Part shown: positions 1-11,298 of the stretch, piece by piece | How the letters are laid out: every line of letters starts with the position of its first letter | How positions within the stretch are numbered: the stretch's first letter is position 1 | Assembly: GCA_014529385.2 (NCBI GenBank) | Contig: CM043950.1 | Coordinates: 75,399,935-75,463,934, forward strand | Direction of reading: 5' to 3' | Length of the DNA stretch: 64,000 nt | Origin: Adiantum capillus-veneris | Taxonomy: Eukaryota; Streptophyta; Polypodiopsida; Polypodiales; Pteridaceae | The notes under the pieces: generated by a model | What the model was told of the DNA's origin: nothing | The model's input: only the letters and a program-made list of their open reading frames with translations | Database searches by the model: none | Made by a program: the position numbers and the translations under genes

Positions 1-301
1 TAGACCTTGAGACCTAAATACCCATTCTACACTAGAGCATTGGTTAAGCCTTATACACTTCAAGCATACCTTTAACAACAAGTAGTAGTTATTAGTTGAC
101 TTAAGTATAGTTGAACTCCATGGTATTGAGACTAAGAGAGAGTGTAGCATAAAAAAGAGTCAGGATTTTAATTTGACTTTCTTTCTATTAATGAGTAGAT
201 CGTAGATGGATTTTGGTATCTAATAAAACCTTAGGGTAGACAATGTAAAAATCATGTCTATTGTTGTGTTTGCATTAAGTGTTCTTGTTCTTTAATTTCA
301 G
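1..301. other. AT-rich non-coding stretch, probable intron
   Basis: No coding signal seen. The last bases form a T-rich tract ending in TTTCAG at about 295-301, which looks like a 3' splice site feeding the following exon, so this may be the end of an intron. Confidence 0.4.
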
Positions 302-1076
302 AACCATTACAGAAAAATGGATTGGCTATATGCTGGCATAAATTGAAGAAAACTATTGAATTACCCATCCAACCTCCTCCAAGACCTTGTCCAAGGAATG
401 AATCACCTCCTTATCACCTACCACTTGCTTTCAAGGACATCAAAAGAGTACTTATCTTGGATCTAGAGGGGTTACTTCTCAAGACAGTTGAAATGAAACA
501 TGGAGATTCTATGCCATCTTGGGCTCAACACATGCGACTTGTGGAGGACAAAGATGAAGTTTATCATGTGGTGCGACCAGACGCACAAAGTTTTTTGGAT
601 TTTTGTGCTGAATACTTTGAGCTATGGATATGGAGTTGCTATAACTTAACAAGGGTGCAACGCATCACACAAAAGTGTTTTCCTGAGCAGTATACCAAGT
701 TCAAGGTGTTTATGAGTAACAAAAATTGCCAAAATCCAAATATCATGTTAGGATTTACAAGGGTTTATCACAAAAATCTGAGTGATATTTGGAAGATATT
801 TGAGGATTTGGATGCAAACAATACCTTAATTTTTGATGACACTCCATATAGGGTGATGTGGAACATGCCAGGGACATATCTTATATTTCCAAAGATGTGA
901 GGCAAACTTTCGAGCAACTTCAAAACTTCTTGCAGAGAACCATAATTCCATGGTTGGTAGGATGGTTGTATGCAAGAGATAAGAGAGTCTATACATATAA
1001 CACAATTGTAAATCAGTATAGTGATTCTGAGACAAATTATGTCCTTGGTGTGTACTTGTCAACACGAAAGCATTGA
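302..1076 (+). pseudogene. FCP1/NIF-type HAD phosphatase-like exon, frameshifted
   Basis: The reading frame encodes a protein resembling the FCP1/SCP (NIF) branch of HAD phosphatases, which in intact members dephosphorylate the RNA polymerase II tail or related targets. Visible marks are the HAD motif I region VLILDLEG (about residues 43-50 counting from codon 322), a WSCYN segment near residue 108 and a motif III-like FDDTPYR near residue 170. The second Asp of the usual DxD pair is Glu, so catalysis is doubtful even without other damage. The open frame follows a good splice acceptor and is open from 302; the codon at 322 is TTG, so no local start is claimed. The frame ends at TGA 898-900, but the typical C-terminal part (helix, then RTIIPWL and a GWL.ARD segment) continues in another frame to 1076, which indicates a frameshift near 880-895. 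I call it a pseudogene. Confidence 0.7.
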
Positions 1077-1193
1077 ATAAATATGGCTATAAGATGCTTT
1101 TTTTATTCCAGTGTGTATCTTTCAACATTTGTATAATTTGATATAGTCTTTTTTTTTTTAATAAAAGGTGTGTCAATTTTATGAACACTTGAA

Positions 1194-1300
1194 TGGAGTG
1201 CACCCTACTCTAAGGGGACTTCAATGTACTATTGGAGTGCATCCTATTGTAAGGGGACTCTGATGTATTGCTAGAGTGCACCCAAATTTTTGGGGACTCA
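1194..1300. repeat. 39-bp tandem repeat, about 2.7 copies
   Basis: Units begin TGGAGTGCACCCTA and contain AAGGGGACT; copies start at about 1194, 1233 and 1272 with several substitutions. Confidence 0.7.
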
Positions 1301-1706
1301 TTTTTTATTTGATTGGGGCCTATGTTGGGTCATATAGTAAAAGAAATTCATTTTTTGTCAATTCATATCGAGGTTGCATTTATTTGGAACTATGAAAGAA
1401 TTGATGTTTGATGTCAAAATAAAACTTGTAAGTGTGGATCAGAGAATTCATGGACTTTAAATATGTGAGAGGGATCTTTTTCTTGGGCACAAATGTTTGC
1501 TTCAAGAATTTTGTCATTACATACTTTATGTGAAAGACTTTTAGAACCTAAAAGACTTTGAAAACAAAACTATGGAATCTAAGTGCATGTATTCTTGAAT
1601 GGCTTGAAAGTTGATGTATACATGCATGTCGCCTTGATGAAGATTTAGATCTGACAAGATGGAAAGATATAATTCTTGGACGTTACCTTTGTCAATTTGG
1701 TAATAA
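1301..1706. other. Non-coding, nothing recognised
   Basis: AT-rich sequence without convincing ORFs, splice sites or repeats. Confidence 0.4.
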
Positions 1707-1832
1707 CATATTTAACTTTCTTTTAATATGGGTGGAAAATATATTATTATGTGCATTTGGAAAATATATTATTATGTGCATATTTAACTTTCTTTTAATA
1801 TGGGTGGAAAATATATTATTATGTGCATTTGG
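1707..1832. repeat. 72-bp direct duplication
   Basis: A block containing ATTTAACTTTC and GGGTGGAAAATATATT begins at 1707 and repeats from 1779, the second copy being incomplete. The two copies are almost identical, so the duplication is recent. Confidence 0.75.
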
Positions 1833-1917
1833 AACCTAATTGCTTGACCTTCAAACCAAGATTCCTATGTTATTTTTTCATATACTTTTTTATACTGAAT
1901 TAAGATTGTGGATGCAA

Positions 1918-3345
1918 GGTCCACCACTTGTTTAAGCTAGATCTAAGAAAGTATATATACTGAGTCTTCAAACTAGTAAACCAAGGGGAGAGAGAAGCAG
2001 GGTCCATCACTTGTCCAAGCTCATCTCTAGACAACATAGAGAGATGTTATGTCTACTAATTGTCCAACATAGTCATGGAGAAATGATAGAAGGTTGATCC
2101 ACTTGTCCAACCTATCATCTCTAGTAAAATGGGAGGTTTGGCCTTAAGATTCACCATGTAACCAACATATACTTCATTGTATTATGAAGAGTAGAAAAGA
2201 AAAGCTCCACCACTTGTCTAAGGTAGCTCCAAAATCAACATGGAGAGAAGAAAGCTTCACCATTTGTCCAAGATAGGTTCCATTAAAACATGGAAAACCT
2301 CATATATGTTGTACATGGAAGCTTTTTTCCAAGGTCCGCCACTTGTCCAAGCTAGGATCCATTAAAACATGGATAGAAACAAGGCTCCACAACTCGTCCA
2401 ACCTTTATAGCTGCGAAGTGTACCGGTTGTCTAAACTAGGCATGGGAAAATAATAGAAGGTCCACCACTTATCCAATATATTATCTCTAATAGCATGGGA
2501 GGTTTGGTCTCAAGATTTAGGAATTGGCTGACCTGTATTTCATTGTATTATGATGAATTTGGTTTTAAAGTCAACTACTTATCCAAGCTATAAGTTTATA
2601 TCTTGAATGGTACTCCTTCCCATCACTTAGAAAACCAATGATATGTTGTACATGGGAGGGTTTGTTACAAGGTCCACCACTTGTCCAAGCTAGTTTCATT
2701 GAAACATGGATGAAGACAAGCTCCACCATTTGTTAAAGCTAGACTCCATTGAAATCTAGAAAATCCATTCTATGTTGTACATGGGGTTTTTGTTTTAAGG
2801 TCCAACACTTGTCCAAGCTAAGATCCATTGAAACATGGAGTAGAGAAACACTCCACCACTTGTCCAAGCTAGGCAACATTGATAGTAGTTGGTTTATTTT
2901 GAAGATCCACCACGTGTCTAAGCTAACTCTATTGAAACATAGAGAGAAGCAAAGGTCCACCAACTGTTCAAGCTAGGCTCCATTGAAACATGGACAGAAG
3001 CAAGCTCCACCATTTCTCCAAGATAGACTCCATTGAAACATGGAGAGAATCAAAGGTCCACCATTTCTCCAAGCCAAGATCTAGTTGTCCAACCTATAAG
3101 GTTATATCTTAAATGGTAATCTTTCTAATCACTTGGAATACCCATGATATGTTTTACATGGGGGTTTTGTTCCAAGATCACCACTTGTCCAAGCTAACTC
3201 TATTGAAACATAGAGAGAAGCAAAGGTCCACCACTTGTCCAAGCTAGTCTCCATTGAAACAAGGAGAGAAGCAAGCTCCATCATTTCTCCAAGATAGGCT
3301 AGCATGGATAAGTGCACCTTGAAACCAACCTTCCTATGAGGCAAT
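1918..3345. repeat. Degenerate minisatellite of about 50 bp units
   Basis: Dozens of imperfect units carry TCCACCACTTGTCCAAGCTA followed by CTCCATTGAAACATGGAGAG and AGAAGCAAGG. The second block holds a short imperfect hairpin, CTCCAT and ATGGAG around a 6-base loop. Units are interrupted by unique sequence, for example around 2120-2160 and 2510-2600. Small ORFs on both strands here are products of the repeat and are not annotated as genes. Confidence 0.8.
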
Positions 3346-3841
3346 AGAGCATATGCTACATATTTTATGTATGCCCCATGCCTCCAATTAAGAAGTTATA
3401 GATTAGAAGTGGACCTTGCTTAAATGTCACATGCAATAAATTAAGGAAAAATAGCCAAGTGGATTGTATTCCTGAATGGATCCTTGCTTTCACAAGTTGT
3501 GAACCTTGAGTCACTTTTACATTAACTTGGACAAGTGGTGGACCTAGAAACCAAGCTCTCCATGTTGAGATAAGTTGTAGGTAGGACAGTAGAACATAGA
3601 CAACGATAATGGATGCAATATACTCCTCTCCTAATAATCCAATTGATTGAAACCATGATATTTTAGTTGTTTTCATTGTGTATTGTATGTGCATAAAGTG
3701 GAATGAGACCTTAAGAAAACTCAAATTTTTGACAAAATCTCTATATTTTATACATGATATATTGAAAGTTGTCCAACCTGGGAATTGGGATTTTCCCACT
3801 TTACCTAATATGGTCTTTGGTTGCATTTTACCTTTATTTCT
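3346..3841. other. Non-coding remnant downstream of element A gag
   Basis: A 153-codon minus ORF lies here (3365-3826) but shows no recognisable domain. It could be decayed pol sequence of element A; nothing diagnostic is visible. Confidence 0.3.
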
Positions 3842-5076
3842 TGGATTCTAAGGACAATCCAAAATCATATGTGTGACTGCACACTCATTACAATATACAT
3901 TTATCATGATATCATGGTGTGGACAATCCAGTGATCACTACTACCACATCTGTCACATGGACGTCTTGGTCGTTGTGGAAATACTTGATATTGACCTTGA
4001 AGTGGCCTTTGATCTACCACATATCTTTCTATTTGAAGCTCATGACTCACATATGCATTTCTAGCAGCTATGGGCCTTTCACTTAAGAACTCTTGTTCCG
4101 CTACAGGATGATATCTAGGCGGTTGAGACATAACATGCTCAAACCCTGGTGGAGTCTTAGGTCTATATTCCAGACAATGTTGCGTGGGATGGTCCCCTCC
4201 ACATGTCATGCACTTGCGTTGTTGAGGAATTCTATAGCCCGGTACTCTGTCAGAGTGGTTGATGCGCTGCATCACATTCTCTATGATTTTCTCCTCAACA
4301 TTTACTTGGTTTTGTCCTAGATTCCCTCTTTGATCCTCAAAATTAGCAGTTTTCTTTTTCTCACTCGCATCATTCATCTTCTTCTGACCATCTTCATAGA
4401 ATTTGCAATTGTCAACTAGATCAACTGCAACTTTGGTCACCTCTTCCAAGGTTTGGTATCTTTTCATGTATAGGTCCTTTTGGAGATTCTCATTCCTAAG
4501 CCCTTTGATGAAGCATAGGATCTGACTTTCTGGTGTGGGTAACTCTTGGGTAGGACATCTAGCAACATATTGCTTGAAACGCAGTATTGCATGTCGCAAT
4601 GTTTCTGTTTTTCCTTGTTTAAATTCCTGAATCTTAGGAAGGATGTTATGTTTTATGCCCCTCTTGGTGAATTCTTGAACAAATTCATCCAACATTTTCT
4701 CAATGGTTGTGAACTCTCTTCGGTTCAATAGTTCAAACCATGCTTGTGCCTTGTCCTCCAATGTAAGTCCAAAACCCTCATACTGCGTGTGGAAGTCCTC
4801 TACTCGTTCTACTCGTAGGACTTTCTTGAAAGCGGAGACATGGGCGTATGGGTCTCCTATGCCATTGTACTTTCTATTTACCCATTTTATTAGCTGAGAT
4901 GGTCTTATACTTTGGGGTGCAAAGTATGGAACCATACTCCTCTCTGGTATCGTTTCATCTCTCGTTATCGCTCTAGGAGGAAATCCAGGTGGTGGTCCCC
5001 TCTTTGTAATTCTCTTAGAGGTTCCTATGTTTGGTGGATGTATCTGAGGTCCTTCATTGACCAAATATCCACTCAT
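3842..5076 (-). pseudogene. gag: Ty3/gypsy gag with zinc knuckles (element A)
   Basis: A 390-codon frame (5076 to 3904) matches plant gypsy gag: a proline-rich N terminus, a retrotransposon gag core (WVNRKYNGIGDPYAHV, AQAWFELL, EFTKRG, FIKGLRNE) and a nucleocapsid end. Zinc-knuckle motifs follow: CMTCGGDHPTQHC, then CDRCGSSDHW whose final Cys is lost by a frameshift, and a third, CNECAVTHMILDC, in another frame at about 3842-3895, followed by a TAG. No protease or polymerase follows; the sequence runs into a minisatellite. Its role would be coat protein of the retrotransposon particle, with nucleic-acid binding by the knuckles. It is truncated and not autonomous. Upstream lie a short ORF, a long leader, the primer site and an LTR on the same strand. 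Confidence 0.85.
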
Positions 5077-5105
5077 CTCTAATTTGGTTCGTGGATTTGT
5101 GCTTC

Positions 5106-5414
5106 CTACAGCTCTATATTCTCGTCCATACTTGTCAACAAATAAAGATGTCCATTGACCTTGTATGTATAGACATATAAGAGCTTGTATTCTATCAGCT
5201 CATCTGGGTAAGGCTCTAAGCAACTGTAAAGGTTGAATTGTTTTCCATTAATATACCTATATAGTCCTTCACTTTCATGGTTATACGTCCAAACTCTCTC
5301 CACAAAATTGGTCTTTATGTACTGTAGGTTTGGAAGATCTATTCTGGCCAGGTGCTCATCTATCCCTGCAATCCATGTGCTTGTAGAAGCTGAGTCTGAG
5401 TCTGATGTAGACAT
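5106..5414 (-). CDS. Short ORF upstream of gag in element A, unknown function
   Basis: A 102-codon frame starts MSTSDSDSASTSTW and ends 30 bases before the gag start, in a different frame. It has a Ser-rich acidic N terminus and a YKLLYVYTYKVNGHLYLL segment. I do not recognise the family. Its position between leader and gag suggests an accessory or split N-terminal gag frame of element A. Confidence 0.4.
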   Translation of the reverse strand: MSTSDSDSASTSTWIAGIDEHLARIDLPNLQYIKTNFVERVWTYNHESEGLYRYINGKQFNLYSCLEPYPDELIEYKLLYVYTYKVNGHLYLLTSMDENIEL

Positions 5415-5739
5415 GAATTCTAGGCTTAATAGCTCTAGCTGCTATAGTAATACCTCTCTCAGTGTGTTCAAGTGTTTTGGTTAGGGAAAATCCAAAACTA
5501 TGTCCAAAACCGTGACCGTTTTCTCACAATTCTCTCAAATTGTCGGTTTTAGACACCCCGGACTTCCGGATGCATTTTGAGGCCTTAAACAGCGTTTTGA
5601 GGTCAATTTACTCTAAGATCTGTAGTGCTGCTCTCAAGCTATGTTTTGATAAAAAAACTTTTGGAATCGGAGTCCGTATGTGAAAGTTTTGCCATTTGGA
5701 AAGTTTCTCTATCTGATGTTTTTGCAAGTGGTCAGTTTG

Positions 5740-7250
5740 AGCCCAAAATTGGTGTGTGCACTCCTTAGGCAATGATAAACCCAATGGTATACTTGGTTTC
5801 ATTAGAGATTTGAGTTCCCCCTTCTCTTGAGATACTACTCACCAAGTTTCAACCAATTTGGAATACTTTTTCTTTTTAACTTGCATCAAACAGCAGTCTC
5901 TTTTTTTATCTTATGAAGTAATCCTCTTAGATGCACTTCCAATACTCCAAATTTACTCAAATTTTAACCATAGGCTCACAACAACATGTAGAGAAAGGCC
6001 CTAAGGTCAGTTTTCAAAAATTTCAATTTCTGTGAAAAAGCCTCAGTCTATCGCGATAGGCTCAGCAGATTCTTCAGTTTTGAAAATTTTCCAGATTTAT
6101 CTTTACCACTGTGTTCCCTATGCTCTGTACACCTTGCTCATCAACTTCCACTTGTTTTGGAGTTTTTGTTAGGTCTCTAACTACAACTCTAGAATTCTGA
6201 GTCTATCTGATCACTAGAAAATAGACTTAGGATGACTTCCCAATGTCCAAAATCCACCAAATTTTGTGTGTAACCTCCGGAGAGGCTAAACAAGCTATGC
6301 TCTAGAGGGTTTTGAAAATTTCAATTTCTTTGGCCCTGCTTTGAGTCTATCTCGATAGGCTTAGAAAGTACCCCTTTTATAGGTCAAACTTGAACTTTGA
6401 CTATACCATTGTGTTCCAACACCTCTCCTTAGTCCTCCTTCCAATTTTCAAGTGGTTTGGATTTTTACTTTGCCAGTTAGACCAGATCTGGTGTTTTCTA
6501 CAAGTTGAATCCTCTCAAATGGTCTTTACCCACATTCTGATGTCCAAATGACTTCAAAATTTTTATGTGTCCTTGATAGCACCTTTTAAAGCTATGCCAC
6601 AGAGGTTTTTGAAAAATTCAGTTTCTATCACTGGGTTCTTTGCCTATCGCGATAGGCTCACCAAGTATGCTAAAATGACACTTTTTTCAAAATTTCTCTT
6701 CAAAGATGTGTTCCCTACCCTCTGTAGATCATGTATACCAAGTTTCACAAGGTTTGGAAATTTGTTCAAGTCCCTTTACCCAATTTTTCTCTGAACTTAG
6801 ACTCTAAACACCATACTTGAGGTTTAGTGGTCAAGCAGGTGTCCAAGTACACTCAATTTTTGGGAGCAGCCTTATATTGATGTGTTTTACCTGTGGTATG
6901 AGGGGTTTTTCCTGTTTGTGAGTCTATCTCCAATTCACCAGTCTATCGCGATAGGCTGGGCAGAGAGCCACTCGGAAGTGATTTTTTTCTTTGTTTTTGG
7001 ACAGTTTGGTTCCCAATGCCCTAAGAAGCCTATCCCAAAAGTTTCATTTATTTTGGACTTCTTTTCCTTTGGATTCAAGCATTTCACAGTTCACTTCCTT
7101 ACACACAGAAAAAGAAAATTTCCCACTTAGATGCACAAGCACTGATGCAAATGCTTTGAAATTTCACATACAAGCTCTAGAGCATATGCAAAACAAGGTC
7201 TTGAGGTCAAACTTTTTTTTTTATAGAAAATTGCAGATTTGGTTTCAGAG
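5740..7250 (-). repeat. 298-bp tandem repeat in element A leader
   Basis: Four or more diverged units of about 298 bp. Each carries a 12-bp palindrome: CTATCGCGATAG at 6048-6059, CTATCTCGATAG at 6347-6358, and CTATCGCGATAG at 6644-6655 and 6943-6954. Spacings are 299, 297 and 299. Other shared pieces are a TTTGAAAATTTCAATTTCT-like block before the palindrome and a GTGTTCCCTA-like block after it. The palindrome is far better conserved than the rest of the unit. One more copy lies in the LTR at 8194-8205. Confidence 0.85.
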
Positions 7251-7833
7251 TTTTGTTTTTTGGGTTTTTTTAGAGTTTTTTTTTCTTTTTTTTGGATTGG
7301 GCCAAATCTGTGTTTTCCCCCTACCTTAAGATCTCCAATGCAAAAACAAGCACTCAAATCGGCTTTCAAACGACCATTTTAGAGCACTTTTACCATAATC
7401 AGCACAATTCCGCCTTTTGTGTTTTCAAGCACATTTTCATGTCAAAATTGCTCTAGATCAACATCATATGTCCTACACTACCTAAAGTCCTACTTTCGAT
7501 GGTTGAATGGTTGTTTTTGCTTTCTGGCAAGCAAACAGCCTCCTGCTTATCTTTTGCGTTTTTTCTCTTTCAAGTTCTTCACAACCATAAGTCACAACCA
7601 AACACAAAAACCATAAAACCTAATCTAAACACACGACAAAATAATATAACCATACCTCAACCTCATGGTGGACCACCTCGGTGAGACGTAGGCTCCCAGG
7701 CTATCCCCCAGTCAAGAGATCCACTATCTGACTTCCCACTAAGAAGGCAAATGGTGACAACACTCTAGAAAACTCTAGAGAAATGCTATACTGTCAAACA
7801 CGAGTGATGCGGTCTATGCTAGTTTAGGCGCTT
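7251..7833 (-). other. Element A leader, proximal part
   Basis: No gene seen. T-rich tracts near 7210-7300 on the plus strand, then ordinary sequence up to the primer site. It forms the untranslated leader between primer site and gag. Confidence 0.5.
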
Positions 7834-7853
7834 CGTCCCCCACAACGGCGCCA
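7834..7853 (-). promoter_or_regulatory. Primer binding site of element A (tRNA-Asp type)
   Basis: Read on the minus strand the site is TGGCGCCGTTGTGGGGG. This agrees at 15 of 17 positions with the complement of the plant tRNA-Asp 3' end as I remember it (TGGCGCCGTTGCCGGGG). It lies one base after a sequence ending in AACA, the expected LTR end. Confidence 0.75.
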
Positions 7854-7854
7854 A

Positions 7855-8775
7855 TGTTAGCGGGTACGCCACGACGGACGATGGAGCATAGCGAGAACAC
7901 AGACCAACAAACTGTCAATTCGAGGACGTAGCTGACCCGACTAGGGCATGGAGGCAATCTCTGGGTTGTCAACCGTGAGCTAGACACTAACAACACTCTA
8001 CAGTCACTAATCCCACCACAACACTACCATAAAGAAAATAAACAGACAACGCATCCTACGAAACACTACAAGCTCGAAATAGTTTCAAATAATATCGGAA
8101 TGACTCGAAATCGGAGGGCAAGACTCACAAGGACATATCCTATATGGCCAAACACGTAAACCCTGAAAACCATAACTGTAAGACCTCTAATCGCTATCGC
8201 GATAGACTCAAAACAATAATTTCCAAAGTGTCCGAAACTTATCTACAAAGACATCAACACAAAGAGCTTCTTGCCCTGATTCTAACGACTACTTGATCAT
8301 TCAGATCAGATGTCGTTTGAGGTACTTACGACCAAATATAGCTCATAGCAGGTGGGCTCGCGATGTGGTCCTCGACTTGCATTGCTTGCGTCAATGCGGA
8401 GAGCTCCTCGATGCTAACACGCTTCTACTCTCATATCTGCAATGTGATTAGTGTGAGCGACAATGTGTGTGCGTGAAGCTCACTTCCTTGTGCTGCAGAA
8501 ATCATGACTGTATATTGATTGAGATAATGTAATGTGTCCTTTACAAAGCCTTAGGTTTCAGCTTATATACCAAGCCTCCAAACCTAATGTCCGGTCAAAT
8601 GACCTGAATTGTCCCTAGGCTTCTACAGATCTTAATTACAAGAAACTGAGTTAGCTTTACTCATTATACAAGCATCTGCGACCAAAATACAAGTACCGAT
8701 TTAAAATAGGAGGTTCCCGTAAACATTACAAAAGTGGCCGTAATGGCTCAAAATAATAATAAAGGGATATTCAAT
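7855..8775 (-). mobile_element. LTR of gypsy element A (5' LTR in element sense)
   Basis: The boundary next to the primer site is clear: plus-strand TGTTAGCG at 7855, that is an LTR ending in ...CTAACA on the minus strand. The far end near 8775 is estimated only. The LTR contains a TATA box and one copy of the CTATCGCGATAG palindrome (8194-8205). No second LTR is seen below 3.8 kb, so the element is truncated. Confidence 0.6.
8562..8569 (-). promoter_or_regulatory. TATA box in LTR of element A
   Basis: Minus-strand TATATAAG within GGTATATAAGCTGA, about 700 bases before the LTR end, is a plausible core promoter. Confidence 0.55.
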
Positions 8776-8789
8776 GACGTCATGAACTC

Positions 8790-9410
8790 GTATGTTCATG
8801 TTGCACCATCCATCTTCATCTTCAATACTTCATCACCATCTTCATGTGGAATCTTTACAAAATCTTAATGGAATATTTATGGAAACGTTGTTTAAAGGGC
8901 ATCCTTTCAACATAAGCCAAGCCTGCACAAAGATATTTTCATACAAAAACTTGGCTACAATGTTGCCAGTGAAATCAGTTGTCTCCAGTACTTCTTACAA
9001 CTTAGTTGCATAATTTGTAGCCACCAACAGATACTTTTGGTTACCTGGTTAGGCCAGAGGAGCAATTGGACCCACAAAATCTATTCCCCATCTCTCAAAG
9101 GGGAGCCATGCCATAGATAATTGCAGAGGACGATTGGACTGCTTGCTTGATCTAGATCCACAGTGCTGATACACATCACATACTTTCACATAGGCAATTG
9201 CATCCCAAAAAACATAGGGCCACCATAGACCACTATGTAGATTATTTTGGGCGGTGATGTGACCAGGGTGATGGCCACCAGTGGGACCACTGTGGGCATC
9301 CTCTAGAATATTTTAAACTTCATGAGGCGAGATACACCGTCTCAAAACACCATCTCATCTTGAATTGTAGACATGGCCTCCAATCAGAGTGAAAATGACG
9401 CTAAACCTTT
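8790..9410 (-). pseudogene. int: Integrase fragment of gypsy element B
   Basis: Minus-strand translation across frames gives the integrase zinc-binding region (GGHHPGHITAQ, then WWPYVFWDA and CDVYQ, where the second Cys of CxxC is Tyr). The start of the catalytic core follows (ERWGIDFVGPIAPLA), interrupted by a stop. Later motifs are scrambled and the second catalytic Asp and the Glu are not seen. The fragment ends close to the LTR of element A. The sequence jumps from the end of RT directly to the integrase linker, so the RNase H region is deleted. Confidence 0.75.
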
Positions 9411-10478
9411 AGCAGACACCACGTGGCCTAAAAGTGTGCCCTCAGTGACCAAAAAATGTCATTTGTTCAGATTGAGCTTCAGGCGTGCCTCTCTACACCT
9501 AAGGAAGATAGTAGAGAGCTGAGAGAGGTACTCCTCTAGATTCTCCACTGGGGTTGAACACTGAGCACCCGAGAAGGTTGAAAAATCATCCATGAAGATA
9601 TGAAGATGATCCATAAGCAAGGGAAAAAATATGAGATATATTGTGTGATTGAAGGAAGGTGCAACATTTTTCAACCCAAACCACATTATAGTGTAGATAA
9701 AAATACCCCAAGGAGTCACAAAAGCCATTTTGATCTGATCACTTGTATGGATACCCAACTGATTGTATCCACTGAAGACATCCATGAATTTGTACAATAC
9801 GTGCCTTGCTACATCTTCGAGCACACACTCAGTGAAAGGTTTGGGAAAACCGTATGGGATAGCTACCTTGTTTAGAGCGTGGTAATCTATGCACACATGG
9901 ATTTTATTGGACTTCTTCTTAGGCACTATCACCATGGGTGATAACCACTCAGAGTGCTCCACATGGACAATGATCCCTGCCTTTTGCATTTTTTCTAGCT
10001 CTAGCTTTACAGCTTCTACATACTTTGGGTTGAACATGTAAGCTTGGCCTTTGACTGGCTTAGCTCCTTCAACCAGAGAGATAGTATGGACACCCAATTA
10101 TTGTGGGATCCCTTCCAAATCCTTGTAGGACCAAGAAAAAACATCTTTAAAAGAGTACATGAAAGAAACTACATGATCGAGTAGTGCGGGATGCTCCCAT
10201 AACCAAGCGGCTAAGAGGATATTTTGAGGGTTGGTAGGGTCACCGAGGTTCACTTCTTTGACGGGGTCAAGAGGTGTATCTGGAGAGGGTGCCTAAGAAG
10301 ATGAAGAGTGATTTGCCTCTTGGAGATTTGAGACATCATGGACTGGTGTTTGATCGATTGTAAAGTCCGCATACTCCTCTTGTAACCAGCCTAGTGGAAT
10401 CTCCTCAAAGGGTAAGTCTTTGTCAGACACGTCAGGTGGGGTAGGCTGCTCGAGGTCAGGGTTGGACTGTACTGACAA
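9411..10478 (-). pseudogene. pol: Reverse transcriptase of gypsy element B
   Basis: The 212-codon frame 10097 to 9459 is a Ty3/gypsy RT: GIIVHVEHSEWLSPMVIVPKK, VCIDYHALN, FMDVFSGYNQL, TPWGIFIYTIM, and the active-site block IFMDDF, where Met takes the usual variable place of xxDD. The same frame continues upstream through two stops (10098-10100 and 10293-10295) into a linker including the frame 10478 to 10293. It stops at TGA just after LNLNK; the next residues (TLLGHVVSAKG) are typical of RT and remain in frame. It would copy element RNA into DNA, but it is disrupted. Confidence 0.85.
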
Positions 10479-10647
10479 AGAGCTGTGATGAACAACTAAA
10501 CTCCTTCAAGTCAAATTGGTAGCATGGGGGAACCAGGAGTATGTATCCTCAATCATGAAGTATCTTAGTGTGCCTCAAACATGGGGTACAGATAAGCAAA
10601 GAAATCCTCCTTCCACCTGGGGAAGATTGACCACCACAAAATCCAAC

Positions 10648-11021
10648 CTAAAGGTGAAGCCTTTTACCTTCAGAGGCATCTTGTCTACTATGCCTACTAG
10701 ATAGATTGTCCTTTGGTTGGCCAATGTAATAGTGAATGGAGCAGAGCGGGTAGGCTACAGACCTAAAGCCAACATAGTGAGCCCTGGCATCAGATTGATC
10801 CCAGATCCACCATCCACTATGACGCCGGAGAATTGATACCCAAGAATAGATACAGTGAGACAAGGACTTTTGTAATTGGTGAGAGGAGATGATGGATACA
10901 AAATCATGTAAGACTCTAAGGGTTGTACGAGGAGGTGCCCGCCCCTAGACCTTGCACTCGGGTACAGAGATTGAATGACAGAGAGGGTGTCACTTTTGAG
11001 GGCTGCATTGAGCCCGAGCAT
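10648..11021 (-). pseudogene. Aspartic protease region of gypsy element B
   Basis: The frame 11021 to 10755 ends in GVIVDGGSGINLMPG, the form of the retropepsin active site (Asp-Gly-Gly) common in plant gypsy elements. A frameshift near 10755-10800 separates it from the following piece (10863 to 10648). The protease would cut the polyprotein. It lies between gag and RT, as expected for Gag-PR-RT order. Confidence 0.7.
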
Positions 11022-11298
11022 ATCATAAAGGGATATTGCTAAAAGGTGTTCTTCAAGATTGCTTCCACTGTGGGCTTAACTTCTTCGATCTCGATTGGCC
11101 TGCTCTTAGCACTAGTGAAGGGCTCCTCAGTTGGGTCAGGTTGTGTAAGTGGAAATGGACTAGATGGACCTATTGGCAAGCTGAGACCAAGAGATACTCT
11201 TTGTGCTTGAATGAGGACGGTAGAGGGCTCCCCCACTTGTTGTGGCCTATCCACATGAGTAGTAGGGGATAGCTGAGGGATGGTGTTCACTGCGACGA
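11022..11298 (-). pseudogene. Linker between gag and protease, element B
   Basis: A minus frame (11290 to 11039) rich in Pro, Ser, Thr and Glu without a domain, lying between knuckles and protease. It is probably a spacer of the polyprotein. Confidence 0.5.

Noticed and set aside
1918-3345. Several 60-75 codon ORFs on both strands
   Set aside because: They follow the minisatellite unit and change with it.
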